Part shown: positions 1 to 9,530 of the stretch, in pieces
How positions within the stretch are numbered: the first letter of the stretch is position 1
Layout: every line of letters starts with the position of its first letter
From: Caldilineaceae bacterium
GTDB taxonomy: Bacteria > Chloroflexota > Anaerolineae > Caldilineales > Caldilineaceae
Assembly: GCA_022821545.1 (NCBI GenBank)
Contig: JAJEDJ010000030.1
Location: 302,483-366,482, forward strand
Length of the DNA: 64,000 nucleotides
Direction: 5' to 3'
Position numbers and translations under genes: made by a program
Notes under the pieces: model-generated
Databases searched by the model: none
What the model was told of the DNA's origin: nothing
The model's input: only the letters and a program-made list of their open reading frames with translations

Positions 1-3000
1 TGCCTCAGCTCCTCCAGACCCAACTCTCGGGCCGCCTCAAGCAGCGCCGCATCCACCGCATCCGGGTCCTGCCAGAGACCCCGTTCGATCGCCTCAAGCA
101 ATCGTTCGGCGATCGCCTGCCACGCCCACGGATTGCTCTCCGAAAAGAACTGCTGCATCGTCTCGTCTCGCAAGAACGCATCCGTCACTCGCTCATACAT
201 CCAGTCGTCCAGCACCTGCGACGTCGCGTCGTAGCCGAAGAGATAGTCGACCGTGGCCGCGACCTCCAGCGCTCCCTTGTACCCATGCCGCCGCATGCTC
301 TCCAACCACTTCGGATTCACCACCCGGCTGCGAAAAACGCGCCGCGCCTCCTCCCGCAGATCGCGCGTCCGCACACGTTCCGGGTTGCTGCTGTCTCCGA
401 AATAGCGGCTCGGGTTCCGCCCCGTCAGCGCCCGCACCGTCGCAATCATTCCGCCGTGATACTGCAAATAGTCATCACTGTCGAAGATGTCGTGTTCGCG
501 GTTATCCTGGTTCTTGGTCGCAATCTGCACAGTGCCCAGCGCCCGCGCAAACTCCGCCTCGGCCGGCACGCCCGCCTGCCCGCACCCGTATGCATAGCCG
601 CCCCAAAGAAGGTAGGCGCGCGCAAAGTCCTCGTCGCCATGCCAGTTCCTGGCGTCGATCAGAGGCAGAATCCCGGCCCCGTAACTGCCCGGCTTGCATC
701 CAAAGATGCGGTACCTGGCCTTTTCGTTTGCCGCCTCACCTTCACCCGCCAGTTTCAATTCGGTCTCGCTGGCCAGCGCGTGTTTGCGCGGGAAGTTCAT
801 TTCCGGATCCTCCTCGGCACTGATCGCCATCTGCGCCGCGCTGTCAATCAGCGTGATCAGATGCGGGAACGCGTCCCGAAAGAACCCGCTGATCCGGCAC
901 ACGACATCCACCCGCGGCCGCCCCAGCTCTGCCAGCGGGATCAGCTCCACGCCGGTCACGCGCCGGTTCTCCCGCTGCCACACAGGCCGCGCCCCCAACA
1001 GCGCCAGCACCTGCGCGATGTCGTCTCCCGCCGTCCGCATCGCGCTCGTTCCCCACATGCTGATCCCCACACTCTGCGGGAACTTCCCCTCCTCCTTCCG
1101 GTAGCGGCTGATCAGTGTCTCGGCCAGCCCCTGCCCTACCTGCCACGACGCCATTGTCGGCAGCGCCCGCGGATCGACCGCAAAGAAGTTGCGCCCGGTC
1201 GGCAACACGTGCGCCATGCCCCGGGTCGGTGACCCGCTCGGCCCCGGCGGGATAAAGCCTCCGTCCAGGGCGTGAATGATATTGCCGATTTCCGCCTCTC
1301 CACCTTCCAGCAGACTGGGCACAATGGACCCTGCCGCGTAGCAAAGGACCTCCTTCATCCTTTCGAGCTCGGCCTCCCCGTCTGACGGCGCTGTCCCGGC
1401 GCGCGCGGCGCCCAGCGCGTCAAGGCGCGCCGCCGACTCCGTCGCAATGTCCGAAACCCGTTCCACCCGCCACCCTGATTCCGCCATACAGGACAGCGCC
1501 CTCTTGCATTCCTCCTCGATCCGCTCAACCAGGTCGGCATTCGTTCTGACTTCAGAGGCGAAGTCACGCCTCCGGTCGCCCGATCTTTCCTGCAGCAGCA
1601 GCCAGTCCTCCCCTGCAAGGCGCGCCGCCGCGGCAGGCATCGACGGAACGTCGGCGTTGGGCAGCTTGACAAGGTGATACATCGTTTCGACCAGCTGCTC
1701 ACCCTCCGGCGCCGTCCCCAGAATATGCAGGCCGTCCCGGATCTGCGCACCGGTCAACTCACACAGATACCCCTCGACATCCTCCAGCAGATGGGCCACC
1801 TGCGCCCCCTGCATTTCCCCCAGAGCCGAGGGCGTTCCGTCATCGAGATAGGATCCGTCCCACTCGTGAGAGTGGTCGCCGTGGTCCGCTCTCAGAATGT
1901 ATTTCAGATCATCATCCAGGCGGTCACGCTCAATGATCTCCCAGATCTGCCTTTGCAGGATCGGCAGTTTCGCCGGATCGAGCTGCTCGGCCGCGTAATA
2001 CTCGTCCGCAAGCTGCGCAAGCTCGGCCAGCGTGCCGTAGGCGCCCGCGCTCGTCATCGGCGGTGTCATATGATCAATGATGGTCGCGTGCGCACGCCGC
2101 TTGGCCTGGCTCCCTTCCCCCGGGTCATTGATGATGAAAGGGTAGACCAGCGGCAGATCCTCCAGGATTACGTCCGGAAAACAGACCTCGCTCAGCCCCA
2201 CGCTCTTGCCCGGCAGCCATTCCAGCGTCCCGTGTTTGCCCATATGGACGACTGCGTCGGCCTTCCAAACGCGGCTCAGCCAGCGGTAGAGCGCCAGGTA
2301 GTTGTGCGGTGGGGGCAGGTCCGGGCGGTGATAGATTTGGTCCGGGTCCATGTCGTAGCCCCGCGGCGGTTGCAGCGCCACAAACAGATTGCCCAATTCC
2401 AGCCCGGCCAGCGCAATTCCCCCGTTATGAACATAGGCGCCCCCCGGCGCCTCCCCCCACTGCTTCTCCATCTCCACCCGGCTGGATTCGGGCGCCTGTT
2501 CGAACCACCCCGCGTACTGTTCCGCCGGCAGTTTATACGCTTGCGCCAGCTGCTCCTCCTTCAGCCAGGCAACGTCGTAGGAGCAGCGGCCAATCAGCTC
2601 AAACAGCAGCTCATCGCCCGATTCCGGCAGCGGACCGATCTTGTACCCGGCCTTCTTCATGCGGTCGAACAGCTTCATCAACGATGCCGGCGCGTCCAGC
2701 CCCACCGCATTGCCCACCCGCGCCGCCTTCGAAGAGCTGTTTGTCAGTACAACGGCAATCCGTTTCTCAGAATTCGCCTTGTGACGCAGAGCGGTATGCT
2801 TCTCGACAATGCCCGCCAGGCGTCCGATTCGCTCGCCGTCCGGAACGTAGCGCGTCCCGCCCTCCCCCAGCGCCTCTTTGAAGGAGACCGGCGTGCCCAC
2901 GATGCGTCCGTCAAACTCCGGAATCGCGACGTTCATGGCAGTGTCCAGCGACCCCAGGCCCCGTCCGTTGCGTTCCCAGGCCGCCCGGTCGTTGCTGCAA

Positions 3001-4310
3001 TAGATCGCCTGAAAGACCGGCAGATCAAGTTCGCCGAAGACCTCGCCTCCATTTCCCAGCGCGAAGCTCAACGTGCTCACAACTGCGTCCACCGGGCCCT
3101 CCTCCGTCATCACGCCCAGCGCCAGCGGCCGCCCCGCGGCGTCGCACTCCTTCAGGGACTGCGTATAGACAGCCCGCACGTCCATGCCCCGTTGCTGGAA
3201 CTCGGCAGCCAGCGCATCCACAAAGTCAGTATTGCCGCTTAACAGATGGGCCCGATAGAAAAGAATCCCCACAGTCGAGCGTACGGCGTTTACCGCCGCA
3301 GCCGCGGCTGCGGACATAGCCTGAACTGGTTCCCCACAGGCACAGCAGTCCCCTTCTCCCGCCGTCTCCCAGCCTTCCGTGTTGGGCTGATAGATGCCGT
3401 GCAGCGGCAATTCCTCCGGCTGGTCGAATCCCCACCCGCTAATCAGCAGATGATCACTGAGGCACTTCAGTCCGTTGGCCAGATTCTGCGGCCCGCCGCA
3501 CTGGAAATAGGCGCTGATCGCCTGCGCCAGCGGCACGCCCACATTGGAACGGGCCATCAGGTCGTAATCAAACGCCTCCACCGCCGGCAAACAGATCAGA
3601 AAGCCGTCCGTCCGCCCGGCCCATTCCTGCAGAAGGCTAAGTCCGTATTCGAATGCCCTGCCCGAGTGCAGCCGCGCCACCACCACCTGCGCGCCCGGCA
3701 GCAGCCGCTGCAGCAAAGCAGCCACCGCGCCGTCATCCGCCAACCGCCCGACGTGGGCCGCCTCCAGGCCGGCAAACCCTTCGGGCAGCATTGCCCGCGC
3801 CCGCTCCAGCGCCAGCAGATCGGTGTCCGACTGGCTGAGAAAGAGGACGCCGTCGCCGCTCGTCTCCGCCGCCTGACTCGCGATCTCCGCCACCGGACCC
3901 TGCTTCCCGTCCCACCCGAAGCCGTTGAACACATGCGGCTGCAGGACTGGAGGCGGGGGGGTTTCGATGTCCTCCAGCAGTCGCTCGATATAGTCAAAGA
4001 TCGCCCCTACGACGGCTGTGTCGTTTACCGAGTGAAACCAGACCGGGCGCCCGTCCATAACCAGCATAACCACGTTCGCCAGTACACAAGGACCCAGGCA
4101 GCCGCCCTGATTCAGATGCACACGATTGCGCAGATTCCGGCGAATCCACTCGGCGTGGTACAGGTCCTCGTCCACTTCGGCAAATCCCCGCTCCGTCCGT
4201 CCGCAACAGCAACCGGTGGCGCACACAAACAACATGCCCCGCAGCTGTCCCGAATTGACCATCCGCCCGTCCAGCCGCTCCACCATATTTCGACTGCGAA
4301 TCTCAGCCAT
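1..4310 (-). CDS. cobN: Cobaltochelatase CobN with N-terminal [2Fe-2S] ferredoxin domain (3' end beyond window)
   Basis: CobN is the large subunit of the aerobic ATP-dependent cobaltochelatase, which inserts Co(II) into hydrogenobyrinate a,c-diamide. I translated parts of the minus strand: 1436 codons fit in the window and the C-terminus lies just beyond base 1. Diagnostic CobN segments are VVHMGKHGTLEWLPGKS (near 2210-2260) and LPTGRNFFAVDPRALPT (near 1180-1230). Residues about 25-115 form a thioredoxin-like ferredoxin domain with Cys30, Cys34-36, Cys71 and Cys75, followed by a linker; the clearly CobN-like sequence begins near residue 340. The start ATG at 4310 lies 61 bases after the cobO stop, so it should be the third gene of the riboswitch-controlled operon. 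The CobN assignment is firm; a redox role for the extra domain is inference. CobS and CobT are not in the window. I did not check every codon for stops. Confidence 0.93.
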   Translation of the reverse strand, partial: MAEIRSRNMVERLDGRMVNSGQLRGMLFVCATGCCCGRTERGFAEVDEDLYHAEWIRRNLRNRVHLNQGGCLGPCVLANVVMLVMDGRPVWFHSVNDTAVVGAIFDYIERLLEDIETPPPPVLQPHVFNGFGWDGKQGPVAEIASQAAETSGDGVLFLSQSDTDLLALERARAMLPEGFAGLEAAHVGRLADDGAVAALLQRLLPGAQVVVARLHSGRAFEYGLSLLQEWAGRTDGFLICLPAVEAFDYDLMARSNVGVPLAQAISAYFQCGGPQNLANGLKCLSDHLLISGWGFDQPEELPLHGIYQPNTEGWETAGEGDCCACGEPVQAMSAAAAAAVNAVRSTVGILFYRAHLLSGNTDFVDALAAEFQQRGMDVRAVYTQSLKECDAAGRPLALGVMTEEGPVDAVVSTLSFALGNGGEVFGELDLPVFQAIYCSNDRAAWERNGRGLGSLDTAMNVAIPEFDGRIVGTPVSFKEALGEGGTRYVPDGERIGRLAGIVEKHTALRHKANSEKRIAVVLTNSSSKAARVGNAVGLDAPASLMKLFDRMKKAGYKIGPLPESGDELLFELIGRCSYDVAWLKEEQLAQAYKLPAEQYAGWFEQAPESSRVEMEKQWGEAPGGAYVHNGGIALAGLELGNLFVALQPPRGYDMDPDQIYHRPDLPPPHNYLALYRWLSRVWKADAVVHMGKHGTLEWLPGKSVGLSEVCFPDVILEDLPLVYPFIINDPGEGSQAKRRAHATIIDHMTPPMTSAGAYGTLAELAQLADEYYAAEQLDPAKLPILQRQIWEIIERDRLDDDLKYILRADHGDHSHEWDGSYLDDGTPSALGEMQGAQVAHLLEDVEGYLCELTGAQIRDGLHILGTAPEGEQLVETMYHLVKLPNADVPSMPAAAARLAGEDWLLLQERSGDRRRDFASEVRTNADLVERIEEECKRALSCMAESGWRVERVSDIATESAARLDALGAARAGTAPSDGEAELERMKEVLCYAAGSIVPSLLEGGEAEIGNIIHALDGGFIPPGPSGSPTRGMAHVLPTGRNFFAVDPRALPTMASWQVGQGLAETLISRYRKEEGKFPQSVGISMWGTSAMRTAGDDIAQVLALLGARPVWQRENRRVTGVELIPLAELGRPRVDVVCRISGFFRDAFPHLITLIDSAAQMAISAEEDPEMNFPRKHALASETELKLAGEGEAANEKARYRIFGCKPGSYGAGILPLIDARNWHGDEDFARAYLLWGGYAYGCGQAGVPAEAEFARALGTVQIATKNQDNREHDIFDSDDYLQYHGGMIATVRALTGRNPSRYFGDSSNPERVRTRDLREEARRVFRSRVVNPKWLESMRRHGYKGALEVAATVDYLFGYDATSQVLDDWMYERVTDAFLRDETMQQFFSESNPWAWQAIAERLLEAIERGLWQDPDAVDAALLEAARELGLEELR

Positions 4311-4371
4311 CTCCGGACCCTTTCCAATCTCCCCAACTCTGCTCAACCCGCATCCACCGACCACGGCAGTT

Positions 4372-5433
4372 CTAGAATTCAATTCCCGGCTGCGCCCTTA
4401 TTCCCTGCTCCTCAAGGGGATGCTTGATCGGCCGCATTTCCGTCACCAGGTCCGCAAAGTCGACCAGGTTGCGGGGCGCGTACCGTCCCGTAATCACCAG
4501 GTGCAACAGCGGCGGCTTGTTCGCCTCCAGCCATGCCAGCGCTTCGTTCCCATCCAGCCAGCCGTAATGCAGCAGATAGGTAAACTCATCCAGGATCAAT
4601 ACGTCGTAGCCGCCGTTCAAAATCCGTTCCTGGCAGACCGTCCACGTGCGGCGCGCCCTCGCAGCAGTCTCGTCCATGTCGCTACTCGTCCATGTCCAGC
4701 CGTCCCCGCCGCTGATCCAGTCGATGTCGCCCATGCGCTCCGCCGCCCGGATCTCCCCAAACCGAGCACTCTCATGCTTCAGAAACTGGACCACACCGAC
4801 CTTCATCCTTCTTCCCCACGCCCGCGTCAGAATGCCCAACGCCGCCGTCGTCTTGCCTTTTCCTTCGCCCGTGTTGACGATGACAAGTCCCTTCTTCTTT
4901 CGCCTGCGCCGCGCCGCCAATCGCCGCGACTCCGCCTCCTCCCCTGCAGCGTCCTCAGATTCAGGCTGAAGCTCCCCACCCTTCTCCAGAGGCCCCCACG
5001 GCGCCGGAGTCAGCGCTTCATCGCCCCGCACGTCCGGCGCGTAAGCAGGTTCCTTGCCTTCCGGAAAATGACGGTGAAAGATCAACTCCTCTACCGGCCT
5101 GCCCCCGATCAGATGCTCACGGTAGATGCGCTCCAGCCCCGCCTCGTCAACCCCGTGGTACCAGATCCCGTCCGGATAGACGACCAAGATCGGACCGCCC
5201 TGGCACACGCCCAGGCAGTCGGCCAGCGTACACTTGATTCGATGGGGGTTACGGAGCTTGTTCAGCCCCTGCTGCCGGTTCCTCTCCAATACCAGGCGGT
5301 GAAGCCGCTCGGCCTCCTCGCTTGGCGCACAGTCTCCGTGATTGCAGACAAATAGCTGCCGCCCGTAATGTCTCATGTTGGGAACGCTTTTCTCAACCAC
5401 TCTCGGCCTCCTCTGCCTGTCACCTGCCGCCAT
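4372..5433 (-). CDS. cobO: Cob(I)alamin adenosyltransferase (CobO/CobA type) with N-terminal ferredoxin domain
   Basis: This enzyme adenosylates Co(I) corrinoids using ATP. The C-terminal half (residues about 180-353) is a CobA/CobO P-loop domain with [12 protein letters not shown] at 189-200, the family's VVQFLKHES segment and a Walker B-like [12 protein letters not shown]. Residues about 25-115 are a thioredoxin-like [2Fe-2S] ferredoxin domain with Cys30, Cys35, Cys68, Cys73 and Cys77, joined through a charged linker rich in Arg and Lys. A typical CobO is about 200 residues, so this 353-residue protein is a fusion. The ATG at 5433 overlaps the end of cbiB by 14 bases, implying translational coupling; an ATG at 5376 is an alternative start. 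Since the reaction needs Co(I), an attached ferredoxin could deliver the electron, but that is a hypothesis. Confidence 0.92.
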   Translation of the reverse strand: MAAGDRQRRPRVVEKSVPNMRHYGRQLFVCNHGDCAPSEEAERLHRLVLERNRQQGLNKLRNPHRIKCTLADCLGVCQGGPILVVYPDGIWYHGVDEAGLERIYREHLIGGRPVEELIFHRHFPEGKEPAYAPDVRGDEALTPAPWGPLEKGGELQPESEDAAGEEAESRRLAARRRRKKKGLVIVNTGEGKGKTTAALGILTRAWGRRMKVGVVQFLKHESARFGEIRAAERMGDIDWISGGDGWTWTSSDMDETAARARRTWTVCQERILNGGYDVLILDEFTYLLHYGWLDGNEALAWLEANKPPLLHLVITGRYAPRNLVDFADLVTEMRPIKHPLEEQGIRAQPGIEF

Positions 5434-6421
5434 GCCGGAACGCCTTTTTTCTCGAAAACGTTCGTTTTGGGGAAAAGAACGCCGCCGCGCCGACCGCTAT
5501 TCCCAGAAAAAGACTGACTGAGAGAAGCCGGCTCGCTCGTCCTATGTCAGCCGCCTGTGGCTTCGCAAGTCCTTCCCCAAGCCGGTAATGTCCAACCTTT
5601 TCCAACACAACTTCCAGCCCTCCCGCCGCCGCGCTCATGGGCTGGCCCGCATTGGGACTCGCGGTCTTGCCCCCGTCCCGGCGCCAGATCCGCCAGGCAC
5701 TTCCTGCCTTTCCCCCTGCAAGCGCCGCCCCAGCAACGATCAGCAGGGCAGTCAGCCGCGCAGGGACCAGGTTGACAGCGTCGTCCGCGCGCGCCGCGCT
5801 CTTCCCCAGCCACTCAAGTTCCTCATCCCGATAGCCCAGCAGGGCATCCGCCGTATTCAGAAACCGGTAGGCCAGCGCCGCCGGCAGCCCGCCTACGCCG
5901 TACCAGAACAGTGGCGCAATCACGCTGTCCGAGCTGTTTTCCGCCAGCGACTCGATAGTCGCCGCCGCCACCAGACTTCCGTCCAGCCGCGATACGTCCC
6001 GGCTCACCAGATGCCAGCCCAGCTGCTGCCTGGCCTCGCCCAGATCGCCCTGCTCAAGCGGCCGCGCCACCGCCCGGCCCGCCCGCATCAGGCCCCGCCA
6101 GGCGATCAACTGGGACAGCACAGCGCCCTCAGCCAGCCAGCCCCACCGCCATCGCTCCAGGGAACGCGTCACCCACCTCCCCATCAGCCAGAGTGTTGAG
6201 ACGCTAACGCATAGCGCTGCGGCCCCGTACAACAGGTCGGCCAGCGGCCCTCGCTGCGGCGCCATTTTCCTCAACACTGCTATCCAACTCCCCATCCACG
6301 CCACCGGATGGAAACGCGACGGCGGATCGCCCAGTATCGCGTCGGCCAGCACCGCCGACAGAACGGCCAGCGCCCTCCGCCGCCCGCTGCGTTCAGAATC
6401 TAACAGTCCCCGACCGCTCAA
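5420..6421 (-). CDS. cbiB: Adenosylcobinamide-phosphate synthase CbiB (TTG start)
   Basis: CbiB/CobD is a membrane enzyme that attaches the aminopropanol arm to adenosylcobyric acid. The protein has the family motif [14 protein letters not shown] near its N-terminus, several hydrophobic segments, and the internal motifs [17 protein letters not shown] and [16 protein letters not shown]. The reading frame stays open upstream to an ATG at 6601, but that codon lies inside the riboswitch and the frame then crosses two terminator hairpins, so it cannot be the normal start. I chose the in-frame TTG at 6421, with GGAG eight bases upstream; this gives 333 residues, the usual family length. It is the first gene of the operon and overlaps cobO. 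Confidence 0.9.
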   Translation of the reverse strand: MSGRGLLDSERSGRRRALAVLSAVLADAILGDPPSRFHPVAWMGSWIAVLRKMAPQRGPLADLLYGAAALCVSVSTLWLMGRWVTRSLERWRWGWLAEGAVLSQLIAWRGLMRAGRAVARPLEQGDLGEARQQLGWHLVSRDVSRLDGSLVAAATIESLAENSSDSVIAPLFWYGVGGLPAALAYRFLNTADALLGYRDEELEWLGKSAARADDAVNLVPARLTALLIVAGAALAGGKAGSAWRIWRRDGGKTASPNAGQPMSAAAGGLEVVLEKVGHYRLGEGLAKPQAADIGRASRLLSVSLFLGIAVGAAAFFSPKRTFSRKKAFRHGGR

Positions 6422-6436
6422 ATCGCACGCTCCAGC

Positions 6437-6473
6437 TAAAACAAGAAAGCGACCCACCCTCAGGGTGGATCGC
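6437..6473 (-). terminator. Second leader hairpin with T-rich tail before cbiB
   Basis: On the minus strand an inverted repeat (GCGATCCACCCT paired with AGGGTGGGTCGC) is followed by CTTTCTTGTTTT. It lies directly upstream of the cbiB ribosome-binding site and downstream of a first terminator, so the leader holds two tandem terminator-like hairpins. It may be a back-up terminator or may restrict access to the ribosome-binding site. Confidence 0.6.
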
Positions 6474-6476
6474 CTG

Positions 6477-6505
6477 GAAAAAAGAAAGCCGCCAAATGGC
6501 GGACG
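6477..6505 (-). terminator. Riboswitch expression-platform terminator
   Basis: The minus strand shows CCGCC-ATTT-GGCGG followed by CTTTCTTTTTTCC, a standard intrinsic terminator. It sits between the cobalamin aptamer and cbiB, as expected for transcription termination when cobalamin is bound. Confidence 0.75.
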
Positions 6506-6559
6506 GCGTACAAACTGACTTTGCCGCTCATCCCCCTCAATCCACGAAGGTGGTCTTCG

Positions 6560-6757
6560 AACGGACCTGCCAACGCAGGGCAAGGCCGCTCGACTGAGCA
6601 TCCGAAGCGGCGGGTTATCGGGCTTGGTGAATTCTGCTTCACCCTACCGTTGCGGGACAGCGCCGGACTGGTTCATCTGAACTTCACCGGACTTCCCCCA
6701 TTGTGCGCCGCGCATCCGGGCGGAGGGCGCACCACTTCGGAAACCTATTTGATTGTT
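6560..6757 (-). promoter_or_regulatory. Cobalamin riboswitch aptamer
   Basis: Reading the minus strand, the leader has the hallmarks of a cobalamin riboswitch: an opening GGTTTCCGAAG-like segment near 6735-6750, then AAGTCCGGTGAA, then the near-invariant CTGTCCCGCAACGGTA (about 6645-6662), then a B12-box-like AAGCCCGATAACCCGCC (about 6612-6630). It is followed by two terminators and by cbiB, cobO and cobN. Cobalamin binding is expected to shut the operon off. The outer boundaries are approximate. Confidence 0.9.
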
Positions 6758-6763
6758 CGCGCA

Positions 6764-6793
6764 AGTATATGTCGATCGACACAACCCTGTCAA
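6764..6793 (-). promoter_or_regulatory. Sigma70-like promoter of the cobalamin operon
   Basis: The minus strand carries TTGACA (6793-6788), an 18-base spacer and TATACT (6769-6764). The predicted transcript begins a few bases before the riboswitch, so the placement is coherent. Confidence 0.7.
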
Positions 6794-6961
6794 CTTGACC
6801 GAATCGAATGCGAGAAGAGGGCGGCGGGGAGATAGGAGAGGCTGACCCCTGACCACTGTCGTTTCGACAACTGCCATTCCAAGTTGCACGACTCTCAAGA
6901 AAACGCGAAAATACTTAGTACGCCCCCTCTTGATACACCACGCCAAGTGGAGAGTCGAACG

Positions 6962-7816
6962 ATGAGCGACAATTACCAACGAGACGGCTTCCTCCATGTC
7001 AGGCAGGCGATTCCCCCCGCGGACCTCGAACCGCTGCGCGCCTGCATCCACCGCCAGGTAGGCATCTACGCCAGCGAAATGTTCAAGGACGGAAAGATCA
7101 AAGACCCGTTCGATGAACTGCCCTTCGGGCAGCGGCTTGCCGCCCTCCACCGCGAAAACGAGATCCGGCTCCGCTCATGGAACCAGCCCGCACTCGGCCC
7201 CGAACTGCACGAGCTCATTCAACATCGCGGCATCGTCGACTCCCTTGAACCCCTCCTGGGCCCAAATGTCAGCTTCAACGGAGACTATCATCTGCGCCCC
7301 AAAATGCCTGACAGCGAACTGACCGCCTTTCCTCTCCACCAGGACAGCCAGTATTACGGCAAACAGTCCCGCCACGCCCATATCATCACTGTCTGGATCC
7401 CACTTGTCGACGTCGACGAAAACAACGGCTGCCTCTACCTGATCCCCGGCAGCAACGCTTGGGAGCTCATCGACAGCAAGCGCGACAAGAACATGAACAT
7501 GCGCTCTTTCGAGGATCCGGAAGAACGGGGCACTCCAATTCCCATGCCGATGAAGATGGGCGACATTCTTCTCTTCTCCAACATGACCTTTCACGGCAGC
7601 AAAGTAAACCGCACCGCCGAAGTCCGTTGGAGCATCGACATCCGCTACTGCCGCACGCCGGGAACTTACGACGCGCCCCAGGAGGTCCTCGACGGCGAGG
7701 AGTTCATGCGCGCAAAACTGGAAAGGACAAAGAGGCCGCCCTTTAGCGTGCGCGGCCAGGGCGCCCCCGCAACCTACGCAGACTGGCAGGCTGCCTTCGA
7801 CGCTCTCTACAGCTGA
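6962..7816 (+). CDS. Phytanoyl-CoA dioxygenase (PhyH) family protein
   Basis: A Fe(II)/2-oxoglutarate-dependent oxygenase of the PhyH family; such enzymes hydroxylate diverse small molecules, and the substrate here is unknown. The jelly-roll ligand set is complete: H126-x-D128 (in LHQDSQYYG), H211 (in FHGSK) and a 2-oxoglutarate-binding Arg near 222. The 284-residue length is typical. The ATG at 6962 has GGAG nine bases upstream; the frame is open further upstream but without a better ribosome-binding site. It is followed by two Asp-box proteins on the same strand. It is the first of six PhyH paralogues in the window. Confidence 0.88.
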   Translation: MSDNYQRDGFLHVRQAIPPADLEPLRACIHRQVGIYASEMFKDGKIKDPFDELPFGQRLAALHRENEIRLRSWNQPALGPELHELIQHRGIVDSLEPLLGPNVSFNGDYHLRPKMPDSELTAFPLHQDSQYYGKQSRHAHIITVWIPLVDVDENNGCLYLIPGSNAWELIDSKRDKNMNMRSFEDPEERGTPIPMPMKMGDILLFSNMTFHGSKVNRTAEVRWSIDIRYCRTPGTYDAPQEVLDGEEFMRAKLERTKRPPFSVRGQGAPATYADWQAAFDALYS

Positions 7817-7907
7817 CCGTTACTTTTCGCGTCGCCGGCTGGCTCGCTGCCTGCCCCCTGCCCCCAACCACCTCAACTATCGCTTACCAGAACGCAAAGG
7901 AGCAGTT

Positions 7908-9515
7908 GTGCATATCCATCCACGCTCGGTCGCCAGCAAAGTATTCGACGTCTGGCGCAGCCCAGGCAGATTCACCAAGAATCCCGATATCATCGAGCTG
8001 CCTTCGGGCCGGCTCATGCTGATTTACTCCGACACCGACTCCCACTGGTCCCAGGTAAACCAGGTTCTCACCCTGCTCGCCAGCGACGATGGCGGTCACA
8101 CCTGGTTCAAGCACCGCGAAATCGACCAGGCCAACTTGCAGGAAGGCGACGAACGTCTCGTCACCCCCCGTCTCAGCCGCCTCAACGACGGCCGCCTCGT
8201 TGTGATCATCGACCACGACGACCACAGCCATTTCCACGAGGACCAGCCCCCCGGCAACTGGCTCTACTGGAGTGAAGACGACGGCGATACCTGGACGGCT
8301 GCCCAGAAGCCCAACATCATGGGTTTCGAGCCCGACCGCATTCTCGATCTGCCCGACGGCAGGCTCGGTGTTGTCTCCCACATCATGCGCGGCGATACCC
8401 AGGAATTTGCCGTCATCCTCTCCTGTTCAGAAGACGGCGGCGAAACCTGGTACGAAGCGGCCACGGTCGCCTACGACGGCTACCACCGCGTCTGCGAAGG
8501 CGCAATCGTATTTCTCGACAACCCGGACGCCGCCGGCGGGCAGGAACTGGCCTGCATCATGCGCGAAAACCACCATGCCGGCATCCCCTGTTTCGTCACC
8601 TTCTCCACCGACAGCGGTCGTACCTGGTCGCCGCTCCAGACGTGCCCCTTCGCCCTGGACCGCCCCTACGCCAAACAGCTCCCCGACGGCCGCATTTTCG
8701 TCAGCGGCCGTCACGTCAACGGGCCCCTGGGAACTTACGGCTGGTGCGGCGACATCAAGGCCGAATCGGGTACCTACCAGATCGGCGGGCCCCGCCGTAA
8801 GTACCAGGCAAGCCTGGAGGGCTCCGCTCTCGTCATCGACAACCTGCCCGGCCACGAAGCGCGCTACTGCTTACTGCCCCCGGAATCAGCACGCAGCGAC
8901 ATCCACATGGAAGCGCGGCTCAGGGTCGAAGGCCGGCCCGGCCAGCCCGCCGCCTTCATGTCGATCTCGAAGCTGGGCGTCGTTGTCAACGTCGCCGCTG
9001 ACGGTATCTGGAGCCGCCAAGGCGCCGACTTCCGCCATCCCGTGGATATGACCGAATACCATACCCTGACCATCAGCCACCGCCGCGGCCTTCTGCGCAT
9101 TCAAGTTGACGGCGAAACTGTAATCAACCAGTGCATCTTCCGCGAGGAAAAGCCAATCGGCGACTCCCGCCGCGCCGGCCCCCCCAGCGGCTACACACAG
9201 TTCGGTCAACCCGCCACCGGCGGACGAAGCCACTGGCGTTACGTTTCCTATCGTGCCCAGAATTCCACCCTGGAAGATTTCGAATGGGAATGGGACGCAG
9301 CATCAGAGACCTTCCCCGACGATTACCAGCGAAGCCGCATGATCCAGATCCACGGCAATCACCCGGAGCAGGCGCCCGCGCCGGATCACGGGTACTCCTC
9401 CTGGCTGATGCGCGAGGACGGCTCCATTATGTGGGTCGACTATACAAACTATGGCGACCCCGCGGGGTCCAGCCACCTGGTGGGTGTCTTCATCAACGAG
9501 GAAGATATCGACTGA
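7908..9515 (+). CDS. Asp-box (BNR, sialidase-fold) protein with a concanavalin-like insert
   Basis: The protein has repeated Asp boxes of the form S-x-D-x-G-x-T-W (SDDGGHTWF, SEDDGDTW, SEDGGETW, STDSGRTW), marking a six-bladed sialidase-type propeller in residues about 15-290. Residues about 300-450 look like a concanavalin/LamG-type beta-sandwich (a segment around YHTLTISHRRGLLRIQVDGE), and the C-terminus returns to propeller-like sequence. I see no signal peptide. The GTG at 7908 has AAGGAG five bases upstream. The clear Arg/Glu/Tyr active-site set of true sialidases is less evident here than in the next gene, so substrate and even catalysis are uncertain. Only 15 bases separate it from that gene, which suggests co-transcription. 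Confidence 0.82.
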   Translation: MHIHPRSVASKVFDVWRSPGRFTKNPDIIELPSGRLMLIYSDTDSHWSQVNQVLTLLASDDGGHTWFKHREIDQANLQEGDERLVTPRLSRLNDGRLVVIIDHDDHSHFHEDQPPGNWLYWSEDDGDTWTAAQKPNIMGFEPDRILDLPDGRLGVVSHIMRGDTQEFAVILSCSEDGGETWYEAATVAYDGYHRVCEGAIVFLDNPDAAGGQELACIMRENHHAGIPCFVTFSTDSGRTWSPLQTCPFALDRPYAKQLPDGRIFVSGRHVNGPLGTYGWCGDIKAESGTYQIGGPRRKYQASLEGSALVIDNLPGHEARYCLLPPESARSDIHMEARLRVEGRPGQPAAFMSISKLGVVVNVAADGIWSRQGADFRHPVDMTEYHTLTISHRRGLLRIQVDGETVINQCIFREEKPIGDSRRAGPPSGYTQFGQPATGGRSHWRYVSYRAQNSTLEDFEWEWDAASETFPDDYQRSRMIQIHGNHPEQAPAPDHGYSSWLMREDGSIMWVDYTNYGDPAGSSHLVGVFINEEDID

Positions 9516-9530
9516 AAGGAAGGACACAGT

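Noticed and set aside
1674..3242. A 522-codon open frame on the plus strand opposite cobN
   Set aside because: It is an antisense shadow in GC-rich DNA; the minus-strand frame encodes recognisable CobN motifs here. The same applies to long plus-strand frames at 285-1232, 3246-4427 and 4126-5355.
6422..6601. cbiB start at the ATG at 6601
   Set aside because: This start lies inside the cobalamin aptamer and the frame runs through both terminator hairpins; CbiB similarity begins well downstream.
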